Origin: Bacteroidota bacterium
Lineage (GTDB): Bacteria > Bacteroidota > Bacteroidia > CAIKAF01
Assembly (NCBI GenBank): GCA_023432985.1
Contig: JAEZEQ010000036.1
Coordinates: 1 to 39,129 of the forward strand
Length of the DNA stretch: 39,129 bases
Direction of reading: 5' to 3'
Shown here: one piece after another, positions 7,958 to 15,270 of the stretch
How positions within the stretch are numbered: position 1 is the stretch's first letter
Layout: every line of letters starts with the position of its first letter
Made by a program: the position numbers and the translations under genes
The notes under the pieces: generated by a model
Database searches by the model: none
What the model saw: the letters and a program-made list of their open reading frames with translations, nothing else
What the model was told of the DNA's origin: nothing

Positions 7958-8497
7958 CTTTTTATTCTTTATTTTTTTCAGAATAGCGGCCAAATCTGCT
8001 TCCAGGGATTTTTGCGGAGTTTCGATAATTTCACCGATTTCGTTTCCTTCTTCATCTCTAAAGATAAAATAGGGGACATATTTTGCGGTAATATGTACAA
8101 ATCCGGGCTCGATTACCTTTTTGGTTCTGTCGGTTGTAATCAGCGTAACGGGCGGATTTATGCCCAAATCGTAAAACAATTTAAACAAACGGGGGACTTG
8201 AGTACGGCTGTCGCTGCACCAGGTTCCCAGAATAATTACGACCTGAAATTTTTTAGATTTAATAATCTTTTCCTGTGCTTTGGTCAAACGCGGATGATAT
8301 CCGAAAAACTCTACCTGAAACCATGCCGTATTGGAAGTATCATTTTCCAAATCCTGTTTCGATACTTTCCCTAAATGACCGGCGAGACTTATGGGTTCTT
8401 GTGCGTGTACAGACATAGAACATGTTAAAAAAAACACTATATAAAGAGCGGCAATGCTCTGTATAAACGACAAATTTTTGTAGCTTTGATTTCTCAT
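7955..8497 (-). CDS. Secreted thioredoxin-fold protein with a single-Cys CxxS motif
   Basis: 180 aa from the ATG at 8497; the TTG at 8503 is rejected. Signal peptide to about residue 32 (FLTCSMSVHA), with Gln at +1. The thioredoxin fold begins near 85 (FQVVIILGTWCSDS): the active site is C94-S-D-S97, so the usual second Cys is Ser. The cis-Pro loop is KYVPYFIF (P142). Bacteroidota have many such WCxDS proteins, annotated as thioredoxin family. A monothiol site suggests isomerase-like or thiol-holding roles rather than a two-Cys oxidoreductase, but this is inference. It starts 24 bases from the divergent mbnP-like gene and precedes meaB by 8 bases. Confidence 0.8.
   Translation of the reverse strand: MRNQSYKNLSFIQSIAALYIVFFLTCSMSVHAQEPISLAGHLGKVSKQDLENDTSNTAWFQVEFFGYHPRLTKAQEKIIKSKKFQVVIILGTWCSDSRTQVPRLFKLFYDLGINPPVTLITTDRTKKVIEPGFVHITAKYVPYFIFRDEEGNEIGEIIETPQKSLEADLAAILKKIKNKK
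8460..8489 (+). promoter_or_regulatory. Promoter of the mbnP operon
   Basis: TTG (8460-8462; CTTG against the TTTG consensus), 19 bases, TAGCTTTG (8482-8489), an exact -7 match. The predicted start near 8493 lies inside the first codons of the divergent thioredoxin-like gene and gives a leader of about 28 nt. Confidence 0.7.
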
Positions 8498-8501
8498 AAT
8501 C

Positions 8502-8508
8502 AAGGAGG
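8502..8508 (+). promoter_or_regulatory. Strong Shine-Dalgarno-like site upstream of the MbnP-like gene
   Basis: AAGGAGG ends 12 bases before the ATG at 8521. Full-length SD sequences are unusual in this phylum and no other gene in the window has one this good. The spacing is somewhat long. Confidence 0.45.
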
Positions 8509-8513
8509 GAAAA

Positions 8514-8521
8514 CAAAGTTA
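8514..8521 (-). promoter_or_regulatory. -7 box of the thioredoxin-like/meaB unit
   Basis: TAACTTTG on the minus strand, an exact -7 match, overlaps the first base of the divergent mbnP start codon. Predicted transcription start near 8510, 13 bases before the ATG at 8497. No -33 TTTG at the normal distance. Confidence 0.5.
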
Positions 8522-9288
8522 TGAATAAAATACGCTTAACCTTACTAATCGCATTTGCTATTCTCTTAATAAATTGTAATAATAGTAAAGATAGTATTTC
8601 TACCTTAAAAATGAACTATTCCTTTTCTATTGGTAAAAATGCTTTTGAATTCGACAAGTCCTACCCTTATGCACAGGGAGGAAACTTCAAAATTTCCTTT
8701 CTTGCTTTTTATGTATCGGATATAGTCTTAATCAACGATTTGGGCGAAGAAATCCACTTACCCAATTCTTATCGTTTGTTCGAAAACGACAATTTTTCTC
8801 AGTCACTTCCTTCTATACCTTCGGGCAATTACAAAGAAATCCGCTTTTCCTATGGTGTACCTGAGCGTGTGAATACACAGTCCGGATCCGAGGCTATTAT
8901 TGCCACCGATTATCCACAAGAATCTCCATTAAATCCGGCTGCCAATATGTATTGGGGTTGGGCCAACGGCTATATTTTCTCCAAAATAGAAGGGCGTATA
9001 GACACAGACGAAAACGGTTCCTTCGGGGATCCCGGCGATGTTCTCTTTTCGTATCATCCCGGGAATGATGCCTTGTTCCGCACGGTTAGTTATCCCATTT
9101 CTCTTCAAGCCAAAGAAAACCAAGAAAGCAGGATAGACGTTAAAATAGACTTATTGGCGCTCATTTCGAACTGTGATTTCTTAACCCAGCCTTTTGCACA
9201 TCCTGCATCGAACAGCGGTACTGAATTTGAGGCTGCTAAAAAACTGGTTGACGCATGGCAAGAATCGGGGAGCGTTACCGTATATTAA
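8521..9288 (+). CDS. mbnP: MbnP-family copper-binding lipoprotein
   Basis: 255 aa with a lipoprotein signal: hydrophobic 5-18 and lipobox LINC with Cys19. The rest matches the MbnP family: a beta-sandwich core with FYVSDIVLINDLG (about 63-75), the RFSYGVPERVN strand (108-118) and the highly conserved aromatic motif MYWGWANGYIF (143-153), then SYHPGND (177-183) where family members have a conserved His. In studied pairs, the diheme enzyme MbnH oxidises a Trp of MbnP to kynurenine, creating a copper site in the periplasm. The two Trp of MYWGW are candidates here; which one reacts is not visible from sequence. The next gene, a diheme peroxidase, overlaps its 3' end by 34 bases, which supports the pairing. 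Confidence 0.85.
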   Translation: MNKIRLTLLIAFAILLINCNNSKDSISTLKMNYSFSIGKNAFEFDKSYPYAQGGNFKISFLAFYVSDIVLINDLGEEIHLPNSYRLFENDNFSQSLPSIPSGNYKEIRFSYGVPERVNTQSGSEAIIATDYPQESPLNPAANMYWGWANGYIFSKIEGRIDTDENGSFGDPGDVLFSYHPGNDALFRTVSYPISLQAKENQESRIDVKIDLLALISNCDFLTQPFAHPASNSGTEFEAAKKLVDAWQESGSVTVY

Positions 9289-10256
9289 TCGGCATTTTTT
9301 TTCTGTTTTTTTCTTGTAGTTCGCCTTCAGAAAAAGCACCGTCGGGACTGACTTCCTGGCCTCCCATACCCGAAGTATATCACAATAGCTATAGTGCTTC
9401 ACGTTTTGCATTGGGCGAGAAACTTTTTTTCGAAAAAAGGCTTTCTAAAGACAATGCGCTCAGTTGCGCTTCTTGTCATAATCCGCAATTTGCGTTTAGC
9501 GATCAACAAAAAATTTCGCCCGGTGTTTCGAAAAGTCACAGCGGTTTCCGGAATACCCCTACCCTGCTCAACCTGGGTTATGCTCCGCATTTGATGAGCG
9601 AGGGCGGTATTTCTTCACTTGAAAACCTGAGCATTTCTCCCCTTCAGGATGAGAACGAAATGGGGCAGAATATAGGAGAAAGTCTCTCAAAAATTGCTAC
9701 AGATCCAGAATACCTGCGCTTATTTTCCGAAGCCTATGACACGGTTCCTTCGATAAAATATATGGCTCGAGCTTTGGCTGTTTATCAACGCTATTTAATC
9801 AGCAAAGGCAGTCGTTACGATGCTTATATATCCGGAAAAAAAAATGCACTCAGACCCGATGAAATAAGAGGAATGCAGCTTTTTTTCAGTCAGCGCACCC
9901 AATGCAGTTCCTGTCATTCCGGATTTTTATTCAGCGATTTTTCCTTTCATCATATTGGACTATCCGACATGAGCGAAGATCCCGGACGCATGCGTCTGAC
10001 GGGCGATCCCAAAGATGCTTTTCATTTCAAAACACCAAGCTTACGTAATATTGAACTTAGTTTTCCCTATATGCACGACGGTCGCTTTCTGACTTTGGAC
10101 GAGGTGTTGGCGCATTATAATAAAGGCGGTGACAAGATAGAGGGACAATCGGAAAAAGTAAAAGCATTGCATTTAAATGCGACTGAACTTTCCGAACTTA
10201 AAGCATTTCTATTAACTTTGACAGATACAATTCAATATACCCATGTTGCGGAATAA
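9255..10256 (+). CDS. Diheme cytochrome c peroxidase/MauG-family lipoprotein (MbnH-like)
   Basis: 333 aa. Signal sequence 10-20 and lipidated Cys21 (FFSC, an imperfect lipobox). Two c-type heme sites, C71-A-S-C-H75 and C217-S-S-C-H221, lie in the duplicated domains of the CcpA/MauG family. Conserved family blocks present are LFFEKRLS, FKTPSLRN (258-265) and PYMHDGRF (271-278). The inter-heme segment that normally reads WDG(R/G) is here HLMSEGG (112-118), so the bridging Trp is absent. Position directly after, and overlapping by 34 bases with, mbnP marks it as the candidate partner that would modify MbnP. The ATG at 9255 gives a proper signal peptide, so the overlap is real. It overlaps the next gene by 14 bases. 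Confidence 0.88.
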   Translation: MARIGERYRILIGIFFLFFSCSSPSEKAPSGLTSWPPIPEVYHNSYSASRFALGEKLFFEKRLSKDNALSCASCHNPQFAFSDQQKISPGVSKSHSGFRNTPTLLNLGYAPHLMSEGGISSLENLSISPLQDENEMGQNIGESLSKIATDPEYLRLFSEAYDTVPSIKYMARALAVYQRYLISKGSRYDAYISGKKNALRPDEIRGMQLFFSQRTQCSSCHSGFLFSDFSFHHIGLSDMSEDPGRMRLTGDPKDAFHFKTPSLRNIELSFPYMHDGRFLTLDEVLAHYNKGGDKIEGQSEKVKALHLNATELSELKAFLLTLTDTIQYTHVAE

Positions 10257-11307
10257 CACGGTTTTTTATTTCCTCTGTTTCTTATCCCTTTCTTTACTGC
10301 AATTGGGATGCAAGGGCAAATTGAAAACCACGCCTTATGCATTTGATATTCCTGCCGGCTATCCTAAGCCCATAGATCCGGAATACAATCCAACCACAGA
10401 AGAGGGCGTTGCTTTAGGCAGAAGTTTGTTTTACGACAAAAATCTTTCATCAACCGGTACACAGAGTTGTGGTTCTTGTCATATTCAAGCCTTTGCATTT
10501 ACAGATCCGGCGCGTTTCAGTACGGGTGTTAATGGCATAGAAGGAAATAGAAACAGCATGACCTTAGCCAATCTGGCTTTCAATCCGTACCAACGTTTTT
10601 TCTGGGATGGGCGGGCCGAAAGTTTGGAAGAGCAGGCCTTAGAGCCGGTTCGCAATCCCATCGAAATGAATAATAATTGGGAAAATGTGGTGGCTTATTT
10701 GCAATCGCAAAGCCATTATAAAGACATGTTTGAGGCGGCGTTTGGCACGCGCAAAATCGACAGTACGCTAGCTTCTTATGCCTTGGCACAGTTTATACGT
10801 ACGCTTATTTCTTTCGATTCAAAATTCGACCAATATGTACGCGGGGAAGTTAACTTAACGGCATCCGAACTCAATGGTTATAATCTGATTCAGAGTCAGA
10901 CCAAGGGAGATTGTTTTCATTGTCATAACGCGGAAGACAAGTTGTTTACTAATATGCGTATGTTGAATAACGGTTTAGATTTCGAAAGCGAGTGGGTCGA
11001 TTTGGGTTATTATGGAGTAACACAAAATGCCAACGACAAAGCAAAATTCAAAACCCCGACTTTACGCAATATAATGTTGACGGGACCTTACATGCACGAC
11101 GGCAGATTTCTAAGTGTGAAGGATGTGATAGAGCAGCATTATTTTTTTGGCGGAAAAATGAGTTCGACCATAGACGTAAACATGGAATATGTGAATATAG
11201 GGCTCGATTTAAGTGCGCAGGACATAGAGGATATACTGGCATTTTTGGCCACACTGACCGACGATCAATTTATAAATAATGTTCAATTTTCAGATCCGAA
11301 TAACTGA
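10243..11307 (+). CDS. Second diheme cytochrome c peroxidase/MauG-family lipoprotein
   Basis: 354 aa. Lipoprotein signal LQLGC with Cys23. Heme motifs C76-G-S-C-H80 and C224-F-H-C-H228. It carries the classic inter-heme motif RFFWDGRAESLEEQ (118-131) with the bridging Trp (W121), plus KFKTPTLRN and PYMHDGRF in the C-terminal half. Family enzymes reduce H2O2 or, as in MauG and MbnH, oxidise residues of a partner protein through high-valent hemes. It starts inside the previous peroxidase gene (14-base overlap) and its TGA overlaps the next ATG (TGATG), so four genes are translationally linked. It shares architecture with its neighbour but only modest identity, so the pair is an old duplication or separate recruitment. 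Confidence 0.9.
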   Translation: MLRNNTVFYFLCFLSLSLLQLGCKGKLKTTPYAFDIPAGYPKPIDPEYNPTTEEGVALGRSLFYDKNLSSTGTQSCGSCHIQAFAFTDPARFSTGVNGIEGNRNSMTLANLAFNPYQRFFWDGRAESLEEQALEPVRNPIEMNNNWENVVAYLQSQSHYKDMFEAAFGTRKIDSTLASYALAQFIRTLISFDSKFDQYVRGEVNLTASELNGYNLIQSQTKGDCFHCHNAEDKLFTNMRMLNNGLDFESEWVDLGYYGVTQNANDKAKFKTPTLRNIMLTGPYMHDGRFLSVKDVIEQHYFFGGKMSSTIDVNMEYVNIGLDLSAQDIEDILAFLATLTDDQFINNVQFSDPNN

Positions 11308-11483
11308 TGTTTGATCCCTACGAAAAAATCCCGCTGGAGCCCGGCGATTATTATACCAGTCCGGAAGGTTATATCATCTTCACCGAACAATATCTATTGA
11401 AAAGGGGTTATTGTTGCAAAAACGGCTGCAAACATTGTCCATATGGTTTCAATAAAAAAACAGGGCGTATAGAGAAAAAGTAA
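11307..11483 (+). CDS. DUF5522 family Cys-rich miniprotein
   Basis: 58 aa. The start overlaps the stop of the preceding peroxidase (TGATG). It is recognised by the motif LKRGYCCKNGCKHCPYGF (31-48): four Cys plus a His in a compact CC-x3-C-x-H-C arrangement, the signature of the DUF5522 family common in Bacteroidota. No signal peptide, so it is probably cytoplasmic. Function unknown. The Cys/His cluster could bind a metal, which would fit the copper/heme context, but this is inference. Family members also occur outside such operons, so the linkage may be incidental. Confidence 0.85.
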   Translation: MFDPYEKIPLEPGDYYTSPEGYIIFTEQYLLKRGYCCKNGCKHCPYGFNKKTGRIEKK

Positions 11484-11538
11484 CCTGCAAGCCAATACGA
11501 ACCTGCAACATCGGACAATCTAAACACAAAAAAACTAA

Positions 11539-12134
11539 AATAAAACTAGAAAACGATTCATTCATACATGCAGCATATTATTGCTTTTGATTTTTGCAAT
11601 GGGTAATACTCATGTATTTGCACAATTTGAAGAGGAGAACGTTACCGATCCGGAAATTCTTGCCAAAAGAGTAACCAACGAAATTAATTTCACAAACGGA
11701 GACAAAGCAAACTATTACGGTGAGGTCAATAGCAGCGGAGTGCCTCACGGCTGGGGAAAAATCGACTATTCAACAGGTGACATTTATGAAGGTGACTGGG
11801 TAAATGGGCTAAGAGAAGGATCTGGAAGAGAATTGATGGCTAACGGCGATATGTACATTGGTCAATTCAAAGATAACCGAAGAAATGGGAAAGGTGGGAT
11901 TTACTGGATAAGCGGAAAACGTTTTGAAGGCAACTTTAGTAATGGAAAAATGAGCGGCGAAGGGGAAATGATTTTCCTTAATGGAACTATTTATGAGGGA
12001 ACTTTTAGTAATGATATGGCAATGGTAAGGGAAAAGGTGTCTTTAGCAATGGAGATACGTATGATGGCGAATGGGAAGATGGGTATTTAATGGGGCAAGG
12101 TGTGTACATTTTCAAGGAAAAAATCGGATTATAG
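11539..12134 (+). pseudogene. Frameshifted secreted MORN-repeat protein
   Basis: The frame reading from 11551 encodes a good signal peptide (KRFIHTCSILLLLIFAMGNTHVFA, Gln at +1) and then 23-residue MORN units (pattern YEGxFxNGxxxGxG). There is no ATG: the frame opens after a TAA at 11536-11538, and the first usable start is TTG at 11581, which cuts off the basic n-region. At about 12021 the repeat pattern jumps frame. The annotated frame ends at 12090 in non-MORN residues, while the frame beginning with GGT at 12024 continues GKGKGVFSNGDTYDGEWEDG to a TAG at 12132-12134. One missing base (GCA AAT GGT to GCA ATG GT) explains it and restores a full 23-residue unit. Either a decaying gene or a sequencing error. 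MORN proteins usually have scaffold roles. Confidence 0.75.
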
Positions 12135-12168
12135 TCCAGACAAACTAGAATATTCTCTTTGCTTAAGC

Positions 12169-13041
12169 TTAGATACCGGCCTTTTTCATAGCTTGATTAT
12201 AGGCAGATTTTCCGATTTCTATCATACTTTCGGCCTTATAAAAATCAAAAGTTTGTCCTGCTGATTTTGGAATCTCGACCACCACATCGGGTTGATACAA
12301 TTTTAGATGCATATCTATGAGTTTATGTTGAGTGAGGCTATAGCTTTTTTTCAGCAAATCGACCATAGACATATTTCCATTTCCATTATTCTCTTTTGTC
12401 ATCCATTGCCAGCGCATTTTTTGGAACCAGGATTCGGCATCCAAATCTTCGCTTACCTGCATAGACATTCCGTTTGTTTGCATAGAACCTGGCAAATCGG
12501 GGCCATTCAAATTCACGGCGATCACTATACTGCCTTCTTTTTTCCGAGTTCTATTTACCGGCACGGGATTAAGTACACCTCCATCGACCCAAACCGCATT
12601 TTCACCCCATACGGGAGTAAACACGCCCGGAATGGCAATAGAAGCTCGTAAAGCATCATACAAATCGCCTTTATCGAAATACACTTCCTCATAAGTAAGC
12701 AAATCGGCGGCTACGGCCACAAAAGGAATATCAAAATCCTCAATACGTTGTTCTCCGGTAATATGGCGCATAATATCAAATACGCGGTCGCCTTTAATAA
12801 ATCCAACCTGACTCCATGTAAAATCCATCAGACTAAACACATCCGATTTATTGAGGGTCAAAAGCCATTCCTTATATGCATCCAAATAGCCGGCACAATA
12901 CATTCCGCCAATCACTGCACCCATAGAGCATCCGGCAATACTTTCGATTTCATATCCATCTTCCAGCAATCTTTCAATAACCCCAATATGGGCTATACCG
13001 CGTGCTCCACCGCTGCCTAAAACCAATTGTACTTTCTTCAT
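12169..13041 (-). CDS. Patatin-like phospholipase
   Basis: 290 aa from the ATG at 13041 (an ATG at 13053 would add four residues). Patatin domain with oxyanion loop GSGGARGIAHIG (9-20), nucleophile elbow GCSMG (Ser39) and the dyad Asp in DGG (Asp153). It belongs to the short RssA-like bacterial patatins that hydrolyse acyl esters of phospholipids. No signal peptide or barrel domain, so it is probably cytoplasmic or peripheral. The C-terminal segment after about 170 is less conserved. A perfect promoter lies at 13081-13111. It converges on the broken MORN gene. Confidence 0.92.
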   Translation of the reverse strand: MKKVQLVLGSGGARGIAHIGVIERLLEDGYEIESIAGCSMGAVIGGMYCAGYLDAYKEWLLTLNKSDVFSLMDFTWSQVGFIKGDRVFDIMRHITGEQRIEDFDIPFVAVAADLLTYEEVYFDKGDLYDALRASIAIPGVFTPVWGENAVWVDGGVLNPVPVNRTRKKEGSIVIAVNLNGPDLPGSMQTNGMSMQVSEDLDAESWFQKMRWQWMTKENNGNGNMSMVDLLKKSYSLTQHKLIDMHLKLYQPDVVVEIPKSAGQTFDFYKAESMIEIGKSAYNQAMKKAGI

Positions 13042-13080
13042 ATCATTGTCCATATAATCTAGATCGGACCTAAGACTTTT

Positions 13081-13111
13081 CAAATGTAGACAATTCCCAT
13101 TCGCGCACAAA
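13081..13111 (-). promoter_or_regulatory. Promoter of the patatin gene
   Basis: Minus strand TTTG (13111-13108), 19 bases, TACATTTG (13088-13081): an exact consensus match. Predicted start near 13077, which rules out the longer open frame beginning at 13110. Confidence 0.85.
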
Positions 13112-13186
13112 AAAATCGGGTTTAGACAGTTGTTTCAAAGCAGTAAAAATCCACCTTCAAAAGCCATGCTTGCATGAGAAAATTAT

Positions 13187-13194
13187 TACCTTTG
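13187..13194 (+). promoter_or_regulatory. -7 box of the cytochrome b-like gene
   Basis: TACCTTTG matches the -7 consensus exactly and lies 14 bases before the ATG at 13209. A -33 TTTG at the normal distance is not evident. It supports the start at 13209 over the upstream in-frame start at 13170. Confidence 0.5.
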
Positions 13195-13208
13195 AAAAAA
13201 AATATAAA

Positions 13209-13661
13209 ATGGGAAACGGATTATTACACGCACATTCAGGCTTACGTTATGTAGTTTTAGCCTTATTAATTGTCTCTATCTTAGTTGCATTTTTTTCATG
13301 GACAGGCAAAAAGCCATTTAGCGAGTCCAACCGAAAATTATACATGTTCACCATGATTAGCGGTCATATACAATTATTGATCGGATTGGTGCTTTATGCT
13401 TTACAGACCATACCCATGATTAGTGCACAGGGCATGGGCAATGTGATGAAAAATCCGGAGGCTCGATTCTTTGCTGTAGAGCATATTGCCATGATGATTT
13501 TGGCATTGGTATTTGTGACAGTGGGGCATGTATTGAGCAAGAAAAAAGAGGCGCCTATGGCCAAGCATAAGATGATTGCAGTTTTTTATCTGCTTGCATT
13601 GATTCTTATTTTTGCAGCCATTCCGTGGCCTTTCACAAGTCCGGCCCGACCTTGGTTTTAA
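13209..13661 (+). CDS. Four-helix membrane protein, cytochrome b-like
   Basis: 150 aa with four hydrophobic segments at about 13-30, 46-66, 90-108 and 122-140. His residues sit at or in the helices: H7 and H9 (LHAHSGLRY), H53 (ISGHIQLL), H92 (VEHIAMM) and H107 (TVGHVLS). That pattern suits b-type heme binding, and similar Bacteroidota proteins are often annotated as cytochrome B, though no heme has been shown that I know of. A cytochrome c lipoprotein gene begins two bases after the stop, so the pair may pass electrons across the inner membrane. The ATG is placed just downstream of a -7 box; the upstream start at 13170 lies before it. Confidence 0.7.
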   Translation: MGNGLLHAHSGLRYVVLALLIVSILVAFFSWTGKKPFSESNRKLYMFTMISGHIQLLIGLVLYALQTIPMISAQGMGNVMKNPEARFFAVEHIAMMILALVFVTVGHVLSKKKEAPMAKHKMIAVFYLLALILIFAAIPWPFTSPARPWF

Positions 13662-13662
13662 G

Positions 13663-13986
13663 ATGACAAAGGGGCAAAACATTTTTAGTATAGTCCTTCT
13701 ATTTTTCCTGCTTCAGGCATGTGGATTTAAAGGCGAAAAGGGAATTGCGGAGGCTGAGCTTCCTACGGGTGCGGGTATTTATAAACAAGAATGCAGTGTA
13801 TGTCATGGCAATTCGGGCAATCTGATGATGGGCGGGGCCAAAGATTTAACTAAATCCACACTCGAACTTTCAGAAATACAATCCATCATACGCAGTGGGA
13901 AAGGCACGATGCCTGCTTATGGCGAGAAGATGAATCCGGCCGAAATAGAAGCCGTTGCAGAATATGTACAAGCCTTAGCTAAATAG
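13663..13986 (+). CDS. Lipoprotein monoheme cytochrome c
   Basis: 107 aa. Lipoprotein signal 8-19 with Cys20 (LLQAC), heme motif C44-S-V-C-H48, and probable axial Met83 in GTMPAYG. This is a class I cytochrome c of the small cbb3/periplasmic type, anchored in the membrane and facing the periplasm. It starts two bases after the stop of the cytochrome b-like gene and ends 6 bases before hflX, so all three are probably one transcript. The longer frame from 13612 overlaps the previous gene and lacks sense as an N-terminus. Role: electron transfer; the partner is likely the upstream membrane protein. Confidence 0.88.
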   Translation: MTKGQNIFSIVLLFFLLQACGFKGEKGIAEAELPTGAGIYKQECSVCHGNSGNLMMGGAKDLTKSTLELSEIQSIIRSGKGTMPAYGEKMNPAEIEAVAEYVQALAK

Positions 13987-13992
13987 AGCAAG

Positions 13993-15189
13993 ATGATTGA
14001 AACAAAAAAACGCCAAATAGAAAAAGCCGTATTGGTGGGACTTATCCTACCCAATCAACCCGAGGTAAAACTTATGGAATATCTCGATGAGTTGGAATTT
14101 TTGGTACAAACGGCGGGCGGTACAGTGGCAAAAAAGTATTTTCAGAAACTACAGAAACCTCATCCGGCAACCTTTGTGGGAGAGGGAAAACTGGAAGAAA
14201 TCAAAGCTTTTATATTTGCAAATGAATGCGATTTAGTAGTTTTTGACGACGAATTGAGTCCGGCTCAAGTAAAAAACCTTGAAAACGAATTCAAAGAAAA
14301 AGACGTAAAAGTACTCGACCGTACCACACTTATACTTGACATATTTGCACAAAGGGCTCAGACAGCGCATGCACAGGCGCAGGTAGAGCTGGCTCAACTT
14401 CAATATTTATTACCTCGACTTACGCGTATGTGGACACACTTAGAGCGTCAAAAGGGGGGTATAGGAATGCGCGGACCCGGAGAGTCGCAAATGGAAAGTG
14501 ACCGCAGGATAATCAAGAATAAAATTGCGCTTTTGCGTCATAAAATAAAAGACATAGATCGTATTATGTCGACACAGCGTAAGAGTCGCGGCGAATTAGT
14601 GCGCGTAGCTTTAGTTGGCTATACCAATGTGGGGAAAAGTACCATTATGAATTCTCTGGCCAAGTCGGAAGTATTTGCCGAAAACAAATTATTTGCCACC
14701 CTCGATACTACCGTACGTAAAGTTACGCTCAACAATATTCCATTTCTTCTTTCCGACACCGTAGGTTTTATCCGAAAATTACCTACTCAGCTTGTCGAGA
14801 GTTTCAAATCGACTCTTGACGAAACCCGCGAGGCCGACATTTTGATACATGTTGTAGACGTATCGCATCCTCATTTCGAAGATCATATACAAGTCGTAAA
14901 AAAGACCTTAGAAGAAATAGGCGCCATAGACAAGCCTACCCTACTCGTATTCAACAAAGTAGACGCATACAGAAATCCAGAAAATCTCCCCGAATGGGAA
15001 TTAGAAGGAGAGTTTGAAAATATGCCTTTGAGCGAATTAAAAGCCAGCTATATGGGAAAAGAGAATTATCCCTGCGTATTTATTTCGGCTACAGAAAAAG
15101 AGAATTACGAAGAATTCAGACAAATATTATTCGAGATGGTAGATCGTGTGCGCAAGGAGCGATATCCGCACAATAAATTCTACATGTAA
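13993..15189 (+). CDS. hflX: GTPase HflX
   Basis: 398 aa. N-terminal HflX domain (about 1-190) with the Gly-rich GGIGMRGPGESQMESDRR linker region and a coiled-coil stretch. The G domain follows, with G1 ALVGYTNVGKST (about 207-218), G2 threonine region, G3 DTVGFI and G4 NKVD; the C-terminal arm closes the protein. HflX binds the 50S subunit and splits stalled or hibernating ribosomes, especially under heat stress. It lies 6 bases after the cytochrome c gene and is followed by a bidirectional hairpin terminator. No distinct promoter was found, so it is probably expressed from 13187 or from a promoter within the upstream genes. Confidence 0.95.
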   Translation: MIETKKRQIEKAVLVGLILPNQPEVKLMEYLDELEFLVQTAGGTVAKKYFQKLQKPHPATFVGEGKLEEIKAFIFANECDLVVFDDELSPAQVKNLENEFKEKDVKVLDRTTLILDIFAQRAQTAHAQAQVELAQLQYLLPRLTRMWTHLERQKGGIGMRGPGESQMESDRRIIKNKIALLRHKIKDIDRIMSTQRKSRGELVRVALVGYTNVGKSTIMNSLAKSEVFAENKLFATLDTTVRKVTLNNIPFLLSDTVGFIRKLPTQLVESFKSTLDETREADILIHVVDVSHPHFEDHIQVVKKTLEEIGAIDKPTLLVFNKVDAYRNPENLPEWELEGEFENMPLSELKASYMGKENYPCVFISATEKENYEEFRQILFEMVDRVRKERYPHNKFYM

Positions 15190-15196
15190 GGGCATA

Positions 15197-15231
15197 AAAA
15201 AAACCTAAAATCGAATTGACTTTAGGTTTTT
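15197..15231. terminator. Bidirectional terminator between hflX and the 15271 gene
   Basis: Ten-base stem AAAACCTAAA (15200-15209) / TTTAGGTTTT (15221-15230), 11-base loop, with an A run on the left and a T run on the right. It serves hflX on the plus strand and the converging gene on the minus strand. Confidence 0.8.
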
Positions 15232-15270
15232 CATAGGCATCTCAGATATAGTATGTAAGATGCAAGATTT

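Noticed and set aside
12169..13041. Patatin as a T9SS or outer-membrane (PlpD-like) enzyme
   Set aside because: No signal peptide, POTRA or barrel region, and no sorting domain.
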